The notes: generated from the sequence alone by a model not told the origin. A stretch of 64,000 nt of DNA from Gammaproteobacteria bacterium (GCA_030148485.1 JASBTJ010000042.1:1-64000); one strand, 5' to 3'; counted from the first letter of the stretch, positions 17,251-26,881 are shown. Made by a program: numbers and translations.

Positions 17251-19293
17251 TCAAACGACCTTGAAGACCATCTCGGTCTCGGCGCCCTGGGAACGGGACT
17301 TGAACGTCTGGACTGCGTTGGCCTTAAGCTGGTCGTTCCCTTTAAAGGATTTATCCAGGCAAATAAACTGCATTGGCTCTAAATCTGCGACACCGTCCAC
17401 TAGGTCGGCGGTCAATTCCTCTTCCAAACAGATTAAGAGCGCACCATCTGCAATCGAATAAACCTTCTTTCCCCCCAGATTTACTGATTCCACCCTGTCC
17501 GTTGGCTGGAACCCAGATTTAAGAAGAAGTTCCATGAGAAGGTCTTCCTGGGTTGAATGCTGATCAACGTGAGAAACGTGCATCTCAAGCTGCTTTTCCA
17601 AGCTGCTAGTATCCTGTATTCGCTGCCCCCCTCCCCATTGGACAAAGTTAGATTTGTCCAGCTTTAACACCTTAAAGCCAAGATCAATGCTCGAATTACC
17701 AGTAGCGCTATCAGCCCCGTGCAGTTCATCACGAATCTTTTGGGCTGCACGCCTTATCCTTTCCTTGCTTACATCAGAAAGCCTCATATAGCCATTTTTG
17801 TATGGCTCTGATTTCTCGTCACAATATTCTGGCAACTGAACCATTATGTATGGCCTGTTAATCCCATCTTTAGCGTTCAGTCTAAGAACTGCTTCTGCCG
17901 TGGATGACGAGCCCGCAAAAAAATCGAGGACGATGTCTTGTTCAGACTTCGATAGGAACGGCACGAATGCCTGAAGTAGCCTTACTGGCTTGGGATTTGT
18001 AAATGCTTTCTTATACTCTGGGAACAAATCACGCACATCGTACGAGCCGAGGCGACCATCTAGCTCAATGACACTCGGAAGCTTTTCCTGATACTCATGC
18101 GCGTATACTTTAAGTTCTATGATTTTGTTGTGGTCTTCACCAAAAAGAATCTTTCCTTTTTCAAGCAATTCATCCATCGTTTCCCTTGGAAACCTATAAC
18201 CCATAAGCGGCTGCTTGCAGGGCTTTTTTGTCTCTGGATGAATGACGTCATAACGGTAGCCTTCCTTGCCAGGGTTATGGACGCTCTGACTGCCCGTATA
18301 AACCCCTCCCTTGTCGATATATTTGTATCGATCGAGAGGCCATAGCTGTGACTTATTGTCTCTATACCATTCGGTATATGCAGCCTGCAGATCTTCTATA
18401 GAATCGTGCTCTTTATTAAGTTCTATACCTATAGATATCAACAATTCCTTAACATCTGAGACCCCTGACTTCCACTCAGATTCAACACCAGACTTGTTCT
18501 TACAATACACGACGATGTATTCATGCTCGACGGCTACATTTGTTGGATTGTTGTCTGTCGAATTTTTCCACACAATAGTACCAAGGTGGCATTCTTCACC
18601 GTACACCTCATCGCACATCCGTCGGAGATTTTCTATCTCATGATCGGCGATTGAAACAAAGACAACCCCATCTTCTGCGAGTAAGTTCCTGGCCAAGTAA
18701 AGTCGCGGGAACATCATATTTAACCATTTCGTGTGGAACCGACCTTCCGCAGCCGTATTGGTTGAAAATTTCTTGCCTTGATCATCTACTAGTCCTGCAT
18801 AGGCAAGATATGTTTCGAGAGATTCGCTAAATTTGTCCGGATAAATGAACTCCTTACCCGTATTGTAAGGAGGGTCGATATAGATCATCTTTACCTTGCC
18901 GTAGTAGCTCTTCTGCAGGAGCTTGAGCACTTCAAGGTTGTCACCCTCGATAAATAGATTCCGTGTCGCATCGAAATCCACTGACTCTTCTCGGCAAGGC
19001 TTAAGTGTCGCCCGGGACGGCTCCTGGATCACTTTCATACAGTCACGCTTACCCGGCCATTCCATGCCGTAGCGCTCACGCCGCCCTTCATACACATCAC
19101 TGAAGGTGCCCAACTCTGCTTTGAGGCGTTCCCAGTCGATAGTCTCTACAGGCTGCCCGTCTGCACCGGTGGTCTCGGTAAATACGGCCGGCAGCAACTG
19201 CTTTAGCTCCCGGCGCCGCTGCTCAGCGATATCGAGCGACCCGCCATCCATCTTTTCGGGGGCCATTTGTTCCGGTTTCACGCTATCAGTCAT
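17251..19293 (-). CDS. Type III DNA adenine methyltransferase subunit Mod
   Basis: 680 residues. Motif IV DPPY at 140-143 (IYIDPPYNTG) precedes motif I LDFFAGSSSTAEAV at about 455-468. This order defines the beta-class N6-adenine methyltransferases used by type III systems. The central target-recognition stretch, about 17,600-18,700, is visibly more AT-rich than the flanks, as expected for a swapped specificity domain. Mod methylates one strand of an asymmetric site and also guides Res. Its stop overlaps the longest res reading frame. Confidence 0.93.
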   Translation of the reverse strand: MTDSVKPEQMAPEKMDGGSLDIAEQRRRELKQLLPAVFTETTGADGQPVETIDWERLKAELGTFSDVYEGRRERYGMEWPGKRDCMKVIQEPSRATLKPCREESVDFDATRNLFIEGDNLEVLKLLQKSYYGKVKMIYIDPPYNTGKEFIYPDKFSESLETYLAYAGLVDDQGKKFSTNTAAEGRFHTKWLNMMFPRLYLARNLLAEDGVVFVSIADHEIENLRRMCDEVYGEECHLGTIVWKNSTDNNPTNVAVEHEYIVVYCKNKSGVESEWKSGVSDVKELLISIGIELNKEHDSIEDLQAAYTEWYRDNKSQLWPLDRYKYIDKGGVYTGSQSVHNPGKEGYRYDVIHPETKKPCKQPLMGYRFPRETMDELLEKGKILFGEDHNKIIELKVYAHEYQEKLPSVIELDGRLGSYDVRDLFPEYKKAFTNPKPVRLLQAFVPFLSKSEQDIVLDFFAGSSSTAEAVLRLNAKDGINRPYIMVQLPEYCDEKSEPYKNGYMRLSDVSKERIRRAAQKIRDELHGADSATGNSSIDLGFKVLKLDKSNFVQWGGGQRIQDTSSLEKQLEMHVSHVDQHSTQEDLLMELLLKSGFQPTDRVESVNLGGKKVYSIADGALLICLEEELTADLVDGVADLEPMQFICLDKSFKGNDQLKANAVQTFKSRSQGAETEMVFKVV

Positions 19294-19320
19294 TGTTCGT
19301 TACCCACTTCTCTGTTCGCG

Positions 19321-21432
19321 TCAGGCTGAAGCGCCCTCACCCATTTGTTTCTCAAAGGATTGCCGTACCAGCCCCAGCACATAGGGCAGCTCGTCCAGCG
19401 ACGACAGGGCGACCTCCACGTCGCCATTTCCCCAACGGCCAAGGCCGGTGACGTCCTTACATAGCCCCTTCGGGTCATCGATCTCGGGAAAGGCCATGTT
19501 CAGTGAAAGGCGCAGCCGCTTGGCCTGTGGGACTACATCCACAAAATTGGTTTCGGCCTTGTAGGCCACGTAGAGCTTCAGAAATTCTTCCGAGACGCAG
19601 GGATCGATTCCCAGCACCCCCTTTCGGAACGCCTCGAATAGCTCGCGTACCGGACCACTAGCCAAATGCGGATGGTCTTCTATGGCGTAGCCTGCCGGTG
19701 CGGTGCTGACCGGCTTGTAGGCATCCAGAATGGACGCCTCCAGTTTCGGTGCAACCCATACTGCGACGGCTTCACTCGCTAGAGCGTCTGCTCGCGTTTC
19801 GATCGCCTGCTTGTCCCAGACCGAGGCGGTGCGCAGCATCTTGTTGAGCCGCAGCGGGCTGTCGGCAAATCCGCCCTCCATATCCCGCTTCTCAGCGAAG
19901 GTCCGGTTGCTGTATTCGGAGTTGTAGCCAGTGAGGGTCAGGTTGCCGAGGGTGTGGCAATAGGTCTCCCAGACGTTCAGCCAGTCGTCACCCAGCGCCT
20001 CCCGCCAGGCAGCCGGCACCTTGTCCGGATTGTTGTCGCACTGAGGCAAGATGTGTTCGATGGTGAATTCGTCCACCGCCACACGTTCCTTACGGCCGAA
20101 GTTCTCCAGCCGACGCAGCCAGTAGCTGCGGCTCCGGAAGCCATAAAGATCGCGGAGTTTGAGTTCTCGCTTGAACTCGTCGTCCTTCGGGAAGCGCCGG
20201 TAGGAGGGTAATAGCAGGAAGGCGGCTTCGAGGCTTTCCAGATAGCGATCTTTCTTGAGGCTCTTCCCGAGGTTCGCGAACGTCTTGTTCATCGAGTTGG
20301 TCGGGATGGCACAGACCGCGCGGCGGAAGACATAGCTCTCGACGAGCCTGACAGCCTTCAGGAAATCATCAGCTGAGAGCACGCCTGTGGCGAAGTCCTG
20401 GTACAGCTCCAACAGGAAGGGATAGGCGACGTCTACCTTCAGCTCGCGCAGATCGTGGAACGCCCGGCTTAGCTCAGGCTCCGTCTCTTTTCCTAGCGCC
20501 ATGGCGCAGAAGTAGCCGGCATAAGCCCTCACTTCCGCTACCAACGCCTCGACGCCTGCTTCGTTCACCGTCGGTGAGCTGGCGTACTTCTTAAACGCTT
20601 CGTACACCTCTCGCACATTGGGGATCTCGCCCGTCCGCACGGTCAGGTAATGACGCATGAAGGGGTCGAAGTGCGTACTGTAGGCCTCCTGGCCGAAGGC
20701 CAGTTCCATGGGGCGCCAATACTTCTCATAGAGTTTGGTCTGCAACTCTGGCTCGAGCCCCATCAGCACATAGTTGCGGATCAGATCCGCCTGGCTAAGC
20801 TCGCGGCCAGTGGAGTTCATGCTCTCGAAGATCAGCTGCGGGTTGTCCTGGTCGCGGCTGAGCGAGATGTCGACGATCATCAGCTTGGCGACGCCCTTGC
20901 AGATAGCAGGCAGGTCGCCTTTGTGCTTGGCCAACAGGTCCTGGAACAGGCGGAAATTCTCCGTGATGCGGATTGAATAATCGGCTGGCTGCTCGGCCTC
21001 GTTGAGGATGGCGAACAGTGACGGTTTGTCCGTCTGAGAGAGAATCAGTTTGTAGTGGCGCTCTCCGTCTTCCTCGGGATTGACCAGGTAGTAATTACGC
21101 AGCTTGCGTGGCGAGAAATCCTCGATTGCCTCCTCATCCACCAAGGCCTCAGCCAAGGCAGCGATCAGCAGCGTGACGGTGGTTAGGCGTTGCTGGCCAT
21201 CGATCACCAGCAAGGGCGACTGGGAGGAAACCGAGTACAAACCCTGTTCAACGTAAACGACCGAGCCGATGAAATGGGCAGAGATCTCGTCATTCTTGCC
21301 GGCACGCAGGATGTCGTCCCACAGCTGCCGACACTCCTTCTCCGTCCAGCTGTAAGTGCGCTGGTAGATAGGGATAACGAATTGCGGGGAATCCTTGAGA
21401 AACTTTAGTAGTCTCGCCTCGGTAGCTTTCAT
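19321..21432 (-). CDS. DUF262/DUF1524/DUF5655 protein (GmrSD/BrxU-like nuclease)
   Basis: 703 residues. The N-terminal DUF262 domain has QRTYSW at 24-29 and the nucleotide-binding motif IDGQQRLTT at 77-85. A central-to-C-terminal DUF1524 HNH nuclease shows EHILPQ near 460 and the downstream GNLTLTGYNSE. The last ~100 residues resemble DUF5655. GmrSD and BrxU proteins of this class cut modified (for example glucosylated) phage DNA and are NTP-regulated. Placed between a toxin-antitoxin pair and mod, it would cover phages whose modified DNA escapes the type III enzyme. Confidence 0.88.
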   Translation of the reverse strand: MKATEARLLKFLKDSPQFVIPIYQRTYSWTEKECRQLWDDILRAGKNDEISAHFIGSVVYVEQGLYSVSSQSPLLVIDGQQRLTTVTLLIAALAEALVDEEAIEDFSPRKLRNYYLVNPEEDGERHYKLILSQTDKPSLFAILNEAEQPADYSIRITENFRLFQDLLAKHKGDLPAICKGVAKLMIVDISLSRDQDNPQLIFESMNSTGRELSQADLIRNYVLMGLEPELQTKLYEKYWRPMELAFGQEAYSTHFDPFMRHYLTVRTGEIPNVREVYEAFKKYASSPTVNEAGVEALVAEVRAYAGYFCAMALGKETEPELSRAFHDLRELKVDVAYPFLLELYQDFATGVLSADDFLKAVRLVESYVFRRAVCAIPTNSMNKTFANLGKSLKKDRYLESLEAAFLLLPSYRRFPKDDEFKRELKLRDLYGFRSRSYWLRRLENFGRKERVAVDEFTIEHILPQCDNNPDKVPAAWREALGDDWLNVWETYCHTLGNLTLTGYNSEYSNRTFAEKRDMEGGFADSPLRLNKMLRTASVWDKQAIETRADALASEAVAVWVAPKLEASILDAYKPVSTAPAGYAIEDHPHLASGPVRELFEAFRKGVLGIDPCVSEEFLKLYVAYKAETNFVDVVPQAKRLRLSLNMAFPEIDDPKGLCKDVTGLGRWGNGDVEVALSSLDELPYVLGLVRQSFEKQMGEGASA

Positions 21433-21495
21433 CCTCTATCCCCCGTTCTGCTCCATGCAGTTGTTATCGTTATTTCCATATTCAAGAACCCACGT

Positions 21496-22596
21496 CTACT
21501 CATGTGCCCACTGATATCTGACCTTGAGGTCATGGCAATGTGTGTTGGGTAGCAACCCTTTATGTTGAAGCTGCCCAACAACAACGCCAGGAGCCAGGTT
21601 GATGGACTCCGCGAATTGGATGATGGCGGCCTTGCTGAAGGGGGCTTGCTTGGAAAATTCCGCGAAGGCCCGTCGAGGAATCAGCTCTTGCTCAGCGAAT
21701 TGATTGGCCTCTTCCTCTTTCGCTTCATCCATGCCATTACCGCCTTCGATGAAGAGCTCTTTTTTTCCGTGCAGCAGGATATGCCCCGCCTCGTGGAAAA
21801 AAGTGAACCACAGGTGATCGTTGGTTTTGTAACGCAGACTCAGCTGAATGACGGCCTTCTGGGGGTTTAACCACTGAGTAGCTCCACTCACACCCGTTTT
21901 AGGCAATGCAGGCACAAAAACCACGGCCACGCCTGCCTCCGCACAGGATGCCTGCATGGCCGGTACAAATTCGGCGGGATCCTCCACCGCGGTTAATCGG
22001 CGTACCTCGTCCAAGGCTCGACGGAATGCAGCCTTGTCGTAAGGTTCACAGTCGATTCTGGCTGCCTCTAACTCTCCCTGACGCAACCAGGCAGACACCG
22101 CCTCCGGATGGATTTCCTGCTTGTTGTGCTGCCGATATGCGACGGCCAGGCGTGGCCACATGTCATCCCACTGGTCGACGCTAGCTATGCCGAAAAATCG
22201 CAGCACTTCGACCAACTGCGCTTTCTTGTCTTTATGTTTGTTGAGCCAGCCCTGTTGGGCCATCTGATTGACCGGCACTTTCTTCAACCAATCCAAGTCA
22301 CGCTCTAGTTGAGCCTCCTCGGCAAGGCGCGCCTGCGTCTCCTGGAACTGCGCCTCTAGGTTCAGCCAGTACTCCACCGGCATACCCAGGGCGCGCTCCA
22401 GCTTGATGGCCGTCTCCGGTGTGATGGCTGACTTGCCTTTAGCCTTAACGATGGAATTGATGTGCTTCTCGGTGAGACCGGTGCGCTTGGCAAGTTCAGC
22501 CTTACTCATTTGACGGAGTTCGAGCTCATACTCCAGCACCTCACCCGGTGTTACCGCGTAGTCAGGCTGGTAGGTATTTGTTGCTGTCTTACCCAT
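21496..22596 (-). CDS. higA: HigA-type antitoxin with XRE and ImmA/IrrE peptidase domains
   Basis: 366 residues. An N-terminal XRE helix-turn-helix (about 15-75, including KRTGLTEKHINSIVKAKG) binds DNA. The C-terminal half contains FFHEAGHILLHGKK near 265, the HExxH zinc-peptidase motif of ImmA/IrrE proteins. Long HigA homologues of this form pair with HigB toxins and repress their own operon. The start overlaps the end of the toxin gene by eight bases, in the toxin-first order that is diagnostic of higBA. Confidence 0.85.
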   Translation of the reverse strand: MGKTATNTYQPDYAVTPGEVLEYELELRQMSKAELAKRTGLTEKHINSIVKAKGKSAITPETAIKLERALGMPVEYWLNLEAQFQETQARLAEEAQLERDLDWLKKVPVNQMAQQGWLNKHKDKKAQLVEVLRFFGIASVDQWDDMWPRLAVAYRQHNKQEIHPEAVSAWLRQGELEAARIDCEPYDKAAFRRALDEVRRLTAVEDPAEFVPAMQASCAEAGVAVVFVPALPKTGVSGATQWLNPQKAVIQLSLRYKTNDHLWFTFFHEAGHILLHGKKELFIEGGNGMDEAKEEEANQFAEQELIPRRAFAEFSKQAPFSKAAIIQFAESINLAPGVVVGQLQHKGLLPNTHCHDLKVRYQWAHE

Positions 22597-22933
22597 GGGT
22601 ATCTTCCACTACGTGTATCTTGATGGCCGTCACCTGACTCCAATCCAAACCACCCTCTGGTCGCTCCGGCAGCGGGTTGTGTGCCGGCGCCAGAATCAAA
22701 CGGTATGGGCCATCCAAGTCGACGCTCAGTTTTCCTTTACGGTTGCCGGTCAATTCGTGGCAACGGTGCGGCGGACTGTAGGGCGGCGCAAAGATCCCCA
22801 AATTCGGGGCGGCCCGTAGTGCCGTCAGCACGATCTGCAGACGCTTGGCGCGCTGAGGCCCGAAGGCCTGGACCATCGCCCTGCCGTCATTCAGCTGCTT
22901 TTCAAGCCGCCTGCTAGAGAAATCAATATCCAT
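22589..22933 (-). CDS. higB: HigB/RelE-superfamily toxin
   Basis: 114 residues of the RelE/HigB fold, which cleaves mRNA on the ribosome. Visible features are FGPQRAKRLQIVLTALRAAP, then CHELTGNRKGKLSVDLDGPY and RLILAP, the usual basic core with a Tyr-Arg pair. The toxin gene comes first and overlaps the antitoxin gene. It lacks a strong Shine-Dalgarno, which is common for toxins. A perfect palindrome lies just upstream of its start. Confidence 0.83.
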   Translation of the reverse strand: MDIDFSSRRLEKQLNDGRAMVQAFGPQRAKRLQIVLTALRAAPNLGIFAPPYSPPHRCHELTGNRKGKLSVDLDGPYRLILAPAHNPLPERPEGGLDWSQVTAIKIHVVEDTHG

Positions 22934-22941
22934 CTATTTCA

Positions 22942-22958
22942 TTAACCCAATAGGTTAA
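22942..22958. promoter_or_regulatory. Palindromic operator upstream of higBA
   Basis: TTAACC (22942-22947) and GGTTAA (22953-22958) form a perfect inverted repeat around five bases. It is centred 17 bases before the higB start and next to an AT-rich stretch that would carry the promoter. XRE antitoxins bind sites of this form, so autoregulation by the HigA-like protein is likely. It also marks a probable internal promoter within the long defence run. Confidence 0.6.
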
Positions 22959-23064
22959 TACTTTGTTCTTTTTTTTGCTAGAGAAAAAAGATACGGGACG
23001 AACACACCGCGCCCACCGAAACAAACAGGAGGAAAACTTCTATCTCCTTGTTTTTCTTCGCTTT

Positions 23065-25992
23065 TCATGACACATCCCAAGCGAGGTGGAAAAGCGGCTG
23101 ATCCAGGACCTCAATCTGCAGCTTCTCTTCGATCGAATCCAACAGGCCGTCCTTACGGTCCTCGATGTCGCGGGCCTGGCGGTCATACTCGCGCCATTCT
23201 TCGTCCCGTTTGGTCTCGATCTTCCGAGCCTGGCGCTGAAGAGCCAACTTCTCCGGAAGGCTACTGGCCTGACGGATCTGCTTCTTCAGCTCCTTCAGTT
23301 GATCATCGAGCTCCTTGAGGCTGGCTTTTAAGCCCTTTCGCTTGTCGTCAGCCCAGTTGTCGAGCTTTTCCATCTCTTGCTCGAAGAACTGCGCATACCT
23401 GGCCTCGACGGCAGCAAGCACCTCCGCTTTCTGTGCCTCATAGCCCTCCGCAAAGACATCCTCCAGGCCACTTTCAGCCGGACTTGTCGACGCCGGAAGC
23501 GTAAACAGCCGCTGAACTTGCTCTTGGCTCATGGGATCACCTTCATCCGTATTGCCGATGAAGATGAGGTGATCTTCATGATCAGCCCCCTGAATGGTCA
23601 GCTTGTAGAGCGACAAAGCACCGCTCTTGCCCACCAGTGGCTCAATGCTCTTGATCGACTGCGCATGGCCGGTGTAATCGAAATTGACCTTTCCCGGCGG
23701 CAGGTCTTTATCGGCAAACAGTGTGAGCAACCATTGCGCCAGCGGATGACCCACGCGGTAGGTATGAGCGTCTTCTATGTTTTTACCAAGCTCATAGTCA
23801 CCGAGTGGGACGGCAAGGCCTGCATGTGGGCGCCCCGTTAGAGTGAAGCGATAGCGATCATCATGAAACCTGGCATGCGTCTGCAGGCCATGCTGAGTCA
23901 GTTGCCACAGCATCCGGCTGTAGCGATCGAGATATTCTTTACTCTCCTGCAGGTTGACTCTGAGCTTGTCGTGCACCTCCGCGTCAAAGTTCTCCAGGAG
24001 TTGTGCCCGAGTACGGTCCATGGCCTCACTGATTTGGTCGTCCAATTCGAGGCGCAGCTGGGTGAACTGGGCATCAATTTGTTCCGGCTCTCGGCATGTC
24101 TGGTAGATCTCCATGATTCGTTTTTCAAAGTCGAGCCCAGACTCGATCGCACCGAGTACCTCGTCACTGGCACCGAACACGCCATTGAATAACGAGAACT
24201 TCTCGTCGAGTAGTTCGAATACCCGCTGATCAGCTGCGTTTGCCCGGTTAAGGAAATTGATCACTACGACATCGTGTTGCTGGCCATAACGGTGACAGCG
24301 TCCGATTCGCTGCTCGATACGCTGGGGGTTCCAGGGAAGGTCGTAATTGACAAGCAAGGAGCAAAACTGGAGGTTAATGCCCTCAGCCGCCGCCTCAGTG
24401 GCAATCATGATTTGCGCCTGGTCGCGGAAATAATCTACCAGCGCAGCCCGCATATCAGCTGTACGGGAGCCGGTTACTCGGTCAGTCCCCGCATGCTCTT
24501 CCATCCATGCCTTGTAGATGGATCGGCTCTGCGCATCACTATTGCTGCCGTTGAAAAGCACCAGCTCGTCTGCGTAACCGTTGTCACTGAGAAGCTCTAC
24601 CAGGTAGTTCTGGGTCCGGCGTGATTCAGTGAAAATAATCGCCTTGTCAGCCGCACCCAGCTCTGCGGCTTTTCTGAAGCCTGCCTGCAGCCCATCAAGT
24701 AGTGAAAGTCCCTTGGCGTTTTCCGTGATCGATACCGCCAAATCCCGGAAGGTTTCCAGGTCAGCGATCTCTTGCTCAATGGCTGCGATATCTTCTGCAG
24801 CGAGTGGCGCCGCCTCTTCTTCGTCGTCGTCGAGTTCGTCTTCGTACTCCTCGAGTGTTTCGAAGTCCTCTTCCAGGCCTTCCAGTCGCTGCACCCGATG
24901 CGCGTTATCCTGCAGCTGTCTCCTGAGCTTATTGACCAGGGAATCCAACGCCCCGGCGATGGCAAAGGTCGATGAGGCCAGCAGCTTGCGCAGTACAAGC
25001 GTCATCAGCTTACGTTGGGAACTGGGGAGTGCGTTGAGTTCCGGCCTTTGCAGATAGTCTGAGACCATGTCGTACAGGTCTTGCTCATCCTTAGTTGGCC
25101 AGAACTCCTGGGTGATCGCCTGTCGGTTGGTGTATTTGACGTACTCGAGGACCTGGCGGCGCAGTGTGCGGTGGCACAGCGGTTTAAGCCGCCCTTTCAG
25201 CTCGGTGAATTGGTCATCGCTGGTTAGCCGGGCGTATTGGGCGCGGAAGCTCTTCTCATCCCCGAAGGCATATTCGTCGATGAAGCTCACCAACCCGTAG
25301 AGCTCCATCAGACTGTTTTGCAGGGGTGTCGCCGTCAGGAGAACCTTCGGCACGTTGATCAAGGCGGCGCGTAGTGCCCTGGCCGTCTTATTGGCTGTTT
25401 TGTAGACATTGCGCAGTCGATGGGCTTCATCGATAACGACCAGGTCCCACCGGGTGACCATGATTTCTTCGGCATGGCGTGCGGCGAACTGGTACGAACA
25501 CAAAATGATCTTGCCGTCAGGCTCGAAGGGCTGATTTCCAGCCTTAATAGCAGCGTTGTAGCTTTTCGCCTCCAGGACAATCGAGGGAAGAAAGAACTTG
25601 TCTTGAAGTTCCTGCGCCCACTGTTTTCGCAGGCTGGCCGGCATGATGATCATGATGCGCCGCTTGCCCTCAGCCCATTTCTGGGAGAGAACAAGACCTG
25701 CCTCAATGGTCTTACCAAGACCCACCTCATCGGCCAGGATTGCGCCTGATGACAAGGGTGACTTGAAGGCAAACAGCGCCGCCTCAACCTGATGAGGGTT
25801 TAGGTCGACCTGCGCGTCCATCAGCGTTCCGGCAAGCTTTTCCATACTGTCAGCCGCACAGCGCTTAGTAAGCTCGTGGGCGAAGTACTTGGCGTGATAG
25901 TCGGTGATCGCAATCTTTGTGACGATGCCGCTCTCAGTGCCTGTCGGTTTATCCAACACACCTACTCCCTTATTGTTTTTGTATTCACTCAT
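23065..25992 (-). CDS. SNF2-family DEAD/DEAH helicase (RapA/DrmD-like)
   Basis: About 975 residues from ATG 25992, preceded by GAGGGG and overlapping the WYL gene's stop; an in-frame start at 26013 is the alternative. SNF2 motifs are ILADEVGLGKTIEAG (Walker A region, 85-99), VIDEAHRLRN, LTATPLQN and the helicase-C motif VI IEQRIGRCHRYGQ. An acidic insertion (DDDEEEAA) and a C-terminal coiled coil follow. Helicases of this type commonly sit beside type III-like mod/res genes and, as DrmD, in class 1 DISARM. No other DISARM gene is present. Role in the set is inferred. Confidence 0.88.
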   Translation of the reverse strand: MSEYKNNKGVGVLDKPTGTESGIVTKIAITDYHAKYFAHELTKRCAADSMEKLAGTLMDAQVDLNPHQVEAALFAFKSPLSSGAILADEVGLGKTIEAGLVLSQKWAEGKRRIMIIMPASLRKQWAQELQDKFFLPSIVLEAKSYNAAIKAGNQPFEPDGKIILCSYQFAARHAEEIMVTRWDLVVIDEAHRLRNVYKTANKTARALRAALINVPKVLLTATPLQNSLMELYGLVSFIDEYAFGDEKSFRAQYARLTSDDQFTELKGRLKPLCHRTLRRQVLEYVKYTNRQAITQEFWPTKDEQDLYDMVSDYLQRPELNALPSSQRKLMTLVLRKLLASSTFAIAGALDSLVNKLRRQLQDNAHRVQRLEGLEEDFETLEEYEDELDDDEEEAAPLAAEDIAAIEQEIADLETFRDLAVSITENAKGLSLLDGLQAGFRKAAELGAADKAIIFTESRRTQNYLVELLSDNGYADELVLFNGSNSDAQSRSIYKAWMEEHAGTDRVTGSRTADMRAALVDYFRDQAQIMIATEAAAEGINLQFCSLLVNYDLPWNPQRIEQRIGRCHRYGQQHDVVVINFLNRANAADQRVFELLDEKFSLFNGVFGASDEVLGAIESGLDFEKRIMEIYQTCREPEQIDAQFTQLRLELDDQISEAMDRTRAQLLENFDAEVHDKLRVNLQESKEYLDRYSRMLWQLTQHGLQTHARFHDDRYRFTLTGRPHAGLAVPLGDYELGKNIEDAHTYRVGHPLAQWLLTLFADKDLPPGKVNFDYTGHAQSIKSIEPLVGKSGALSLYKLTIQGADHEDHLIFIGNTDEGDPMSQEQVQRLFTLPASTSPAESGLEDVFAEGYEAQKAEVLAAVEARYAQFFEQEMEKLDNWADDKRKGLKASLKELDDQLKELKKQIRQASSLPEKLALQRQARKIETKRDEEWREYDRQARDIEDRKDGLLDSIEEKLQIEVLDQPLFHLAWDVS

Positions 25993-26881
25993 CTTGCCCC
26001 TCGTGGGCCCCATAGCCGGGCGCGATGGTCAGGTTATCCACGCCGTAGAGTGCGGCACGGTTGCGCAACCACAAGTGGTATTCAGGGCCGTTAAGGGTGT
26101 GGTCATCCGTACAGTCCACGTTCCAGCGACGTAGCAGATAGCCCGCGACAGCCGCTCGCACATCGATTCTGAGCACGCCATCTTGGATCCCGTATTCGAG
26201 CTCGATGGTTTCTGGATAAGTCAGGCGTGGGTGCGCGACGATTTCCAGTTGAACAATCCTATTCCACTGATTGTCGGCCTCCTTCGTCTCATGCCGTTCG
26301 ATGGAGCCGCTTTCACCCTGAGAGAGCTGAGAAAACCGGTTTATGACGAAATCGGAAAAGCGTTGCTTCCGGCGATCAAAAGCACGGACGTGCCACCGCA
26401 GGCCGTTATCGATCAGGGCAAAGGGAACGATTTCCCTCTCGGTTCCGCCGGAGGAGAGTGAGTGATAGGTCACCCGAAGGGGCTGTTGCCGGAAAATTGC
26501 ACGGGTTACCGCGGCCAGGGTATCCAGCGAAGGGACGTTGAGACGGGTTGGCGACTCACTCAGTACGGGAGAAGGGGTAGTTCCAATCTGGTCATCCCCC
26601 AAGCCGTCGGTGATTGCTGACAGCGCCTGCTGCCCGCTGAGGTCGAAAACCGGATGATAGGCGTCAGTCGCAAGGTACTGCCTTACCCGGTTGTCGTACG
26701 CCAGGTTTCCCGGCGCTAGCTCTCGGTATAGCGCCAGATCCCGGGTTGCCGCCGCTTCCTTGATCCCGAAGCGCGTAACCAGGTCCTGACGATTGACCGA
26801 GCCCAAAAAGCGCAGGCGAAAGTCGACATGAAACAGTCGCTCCCGCTGGGCTTGAGCAATACTGGCTAGCCGTGGATCCAC
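25985..26881 (-). CDS. WYL-domain transcriptional regulator (BrxR/CapW-like)
   Basis: 298 residues: an N-terminal winged helix (about 1-85), a WYL core containing LRVTYHSLSSGGTERE and LRWHVRAFDRRKQRFSDFVI at about 135-205, and a C-terminal WCX-like part. This three-part layout is that of BrxR/CapW repressors, which head phage-defence islands and sense a ligand through the WYL pocket. It is the first gene of the minus-strand run, overlaps the helicase gene, and is preceded by an AT-rich leader (TTTATATAG near 26,893). Autorepression of the operon is likely by analogy. Confidence 0.85.
   Translation of the reverse strand: MDPRLASIAQAQRERLFHVDFRLRFLGSVNRQDLVTRFGIKEAAATRDLALYRELAPGNLAYDNRVRQYLATDAYHPVFDLSGQQALSAITDGLGDDQIGTTPSPVLSESPTRLNVPSLDTLAAVTRAIFRQQPLRVTYHSLSSGGTEREIVPFALIDNGLRWHVRAFDRRKQRFSDFVINRFSQLSQGESGSIERHETKEADNQWNRIVQLEIVAHPRLTYPETIELEYGIQDGVLRIDVRAAVAGYLLRRWNVDCTDDHTLNGPEYHLWLRNRAALYGVDNLTIAPGYGAHEGQDE

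Noticed and set aside
23065-26881. DISARM system
   Set aside because: Only a DrmD-like helicase is present. There is no DrmA, DUF1998 DrmB, PLD DrmC or the DISARM methyltransferases.
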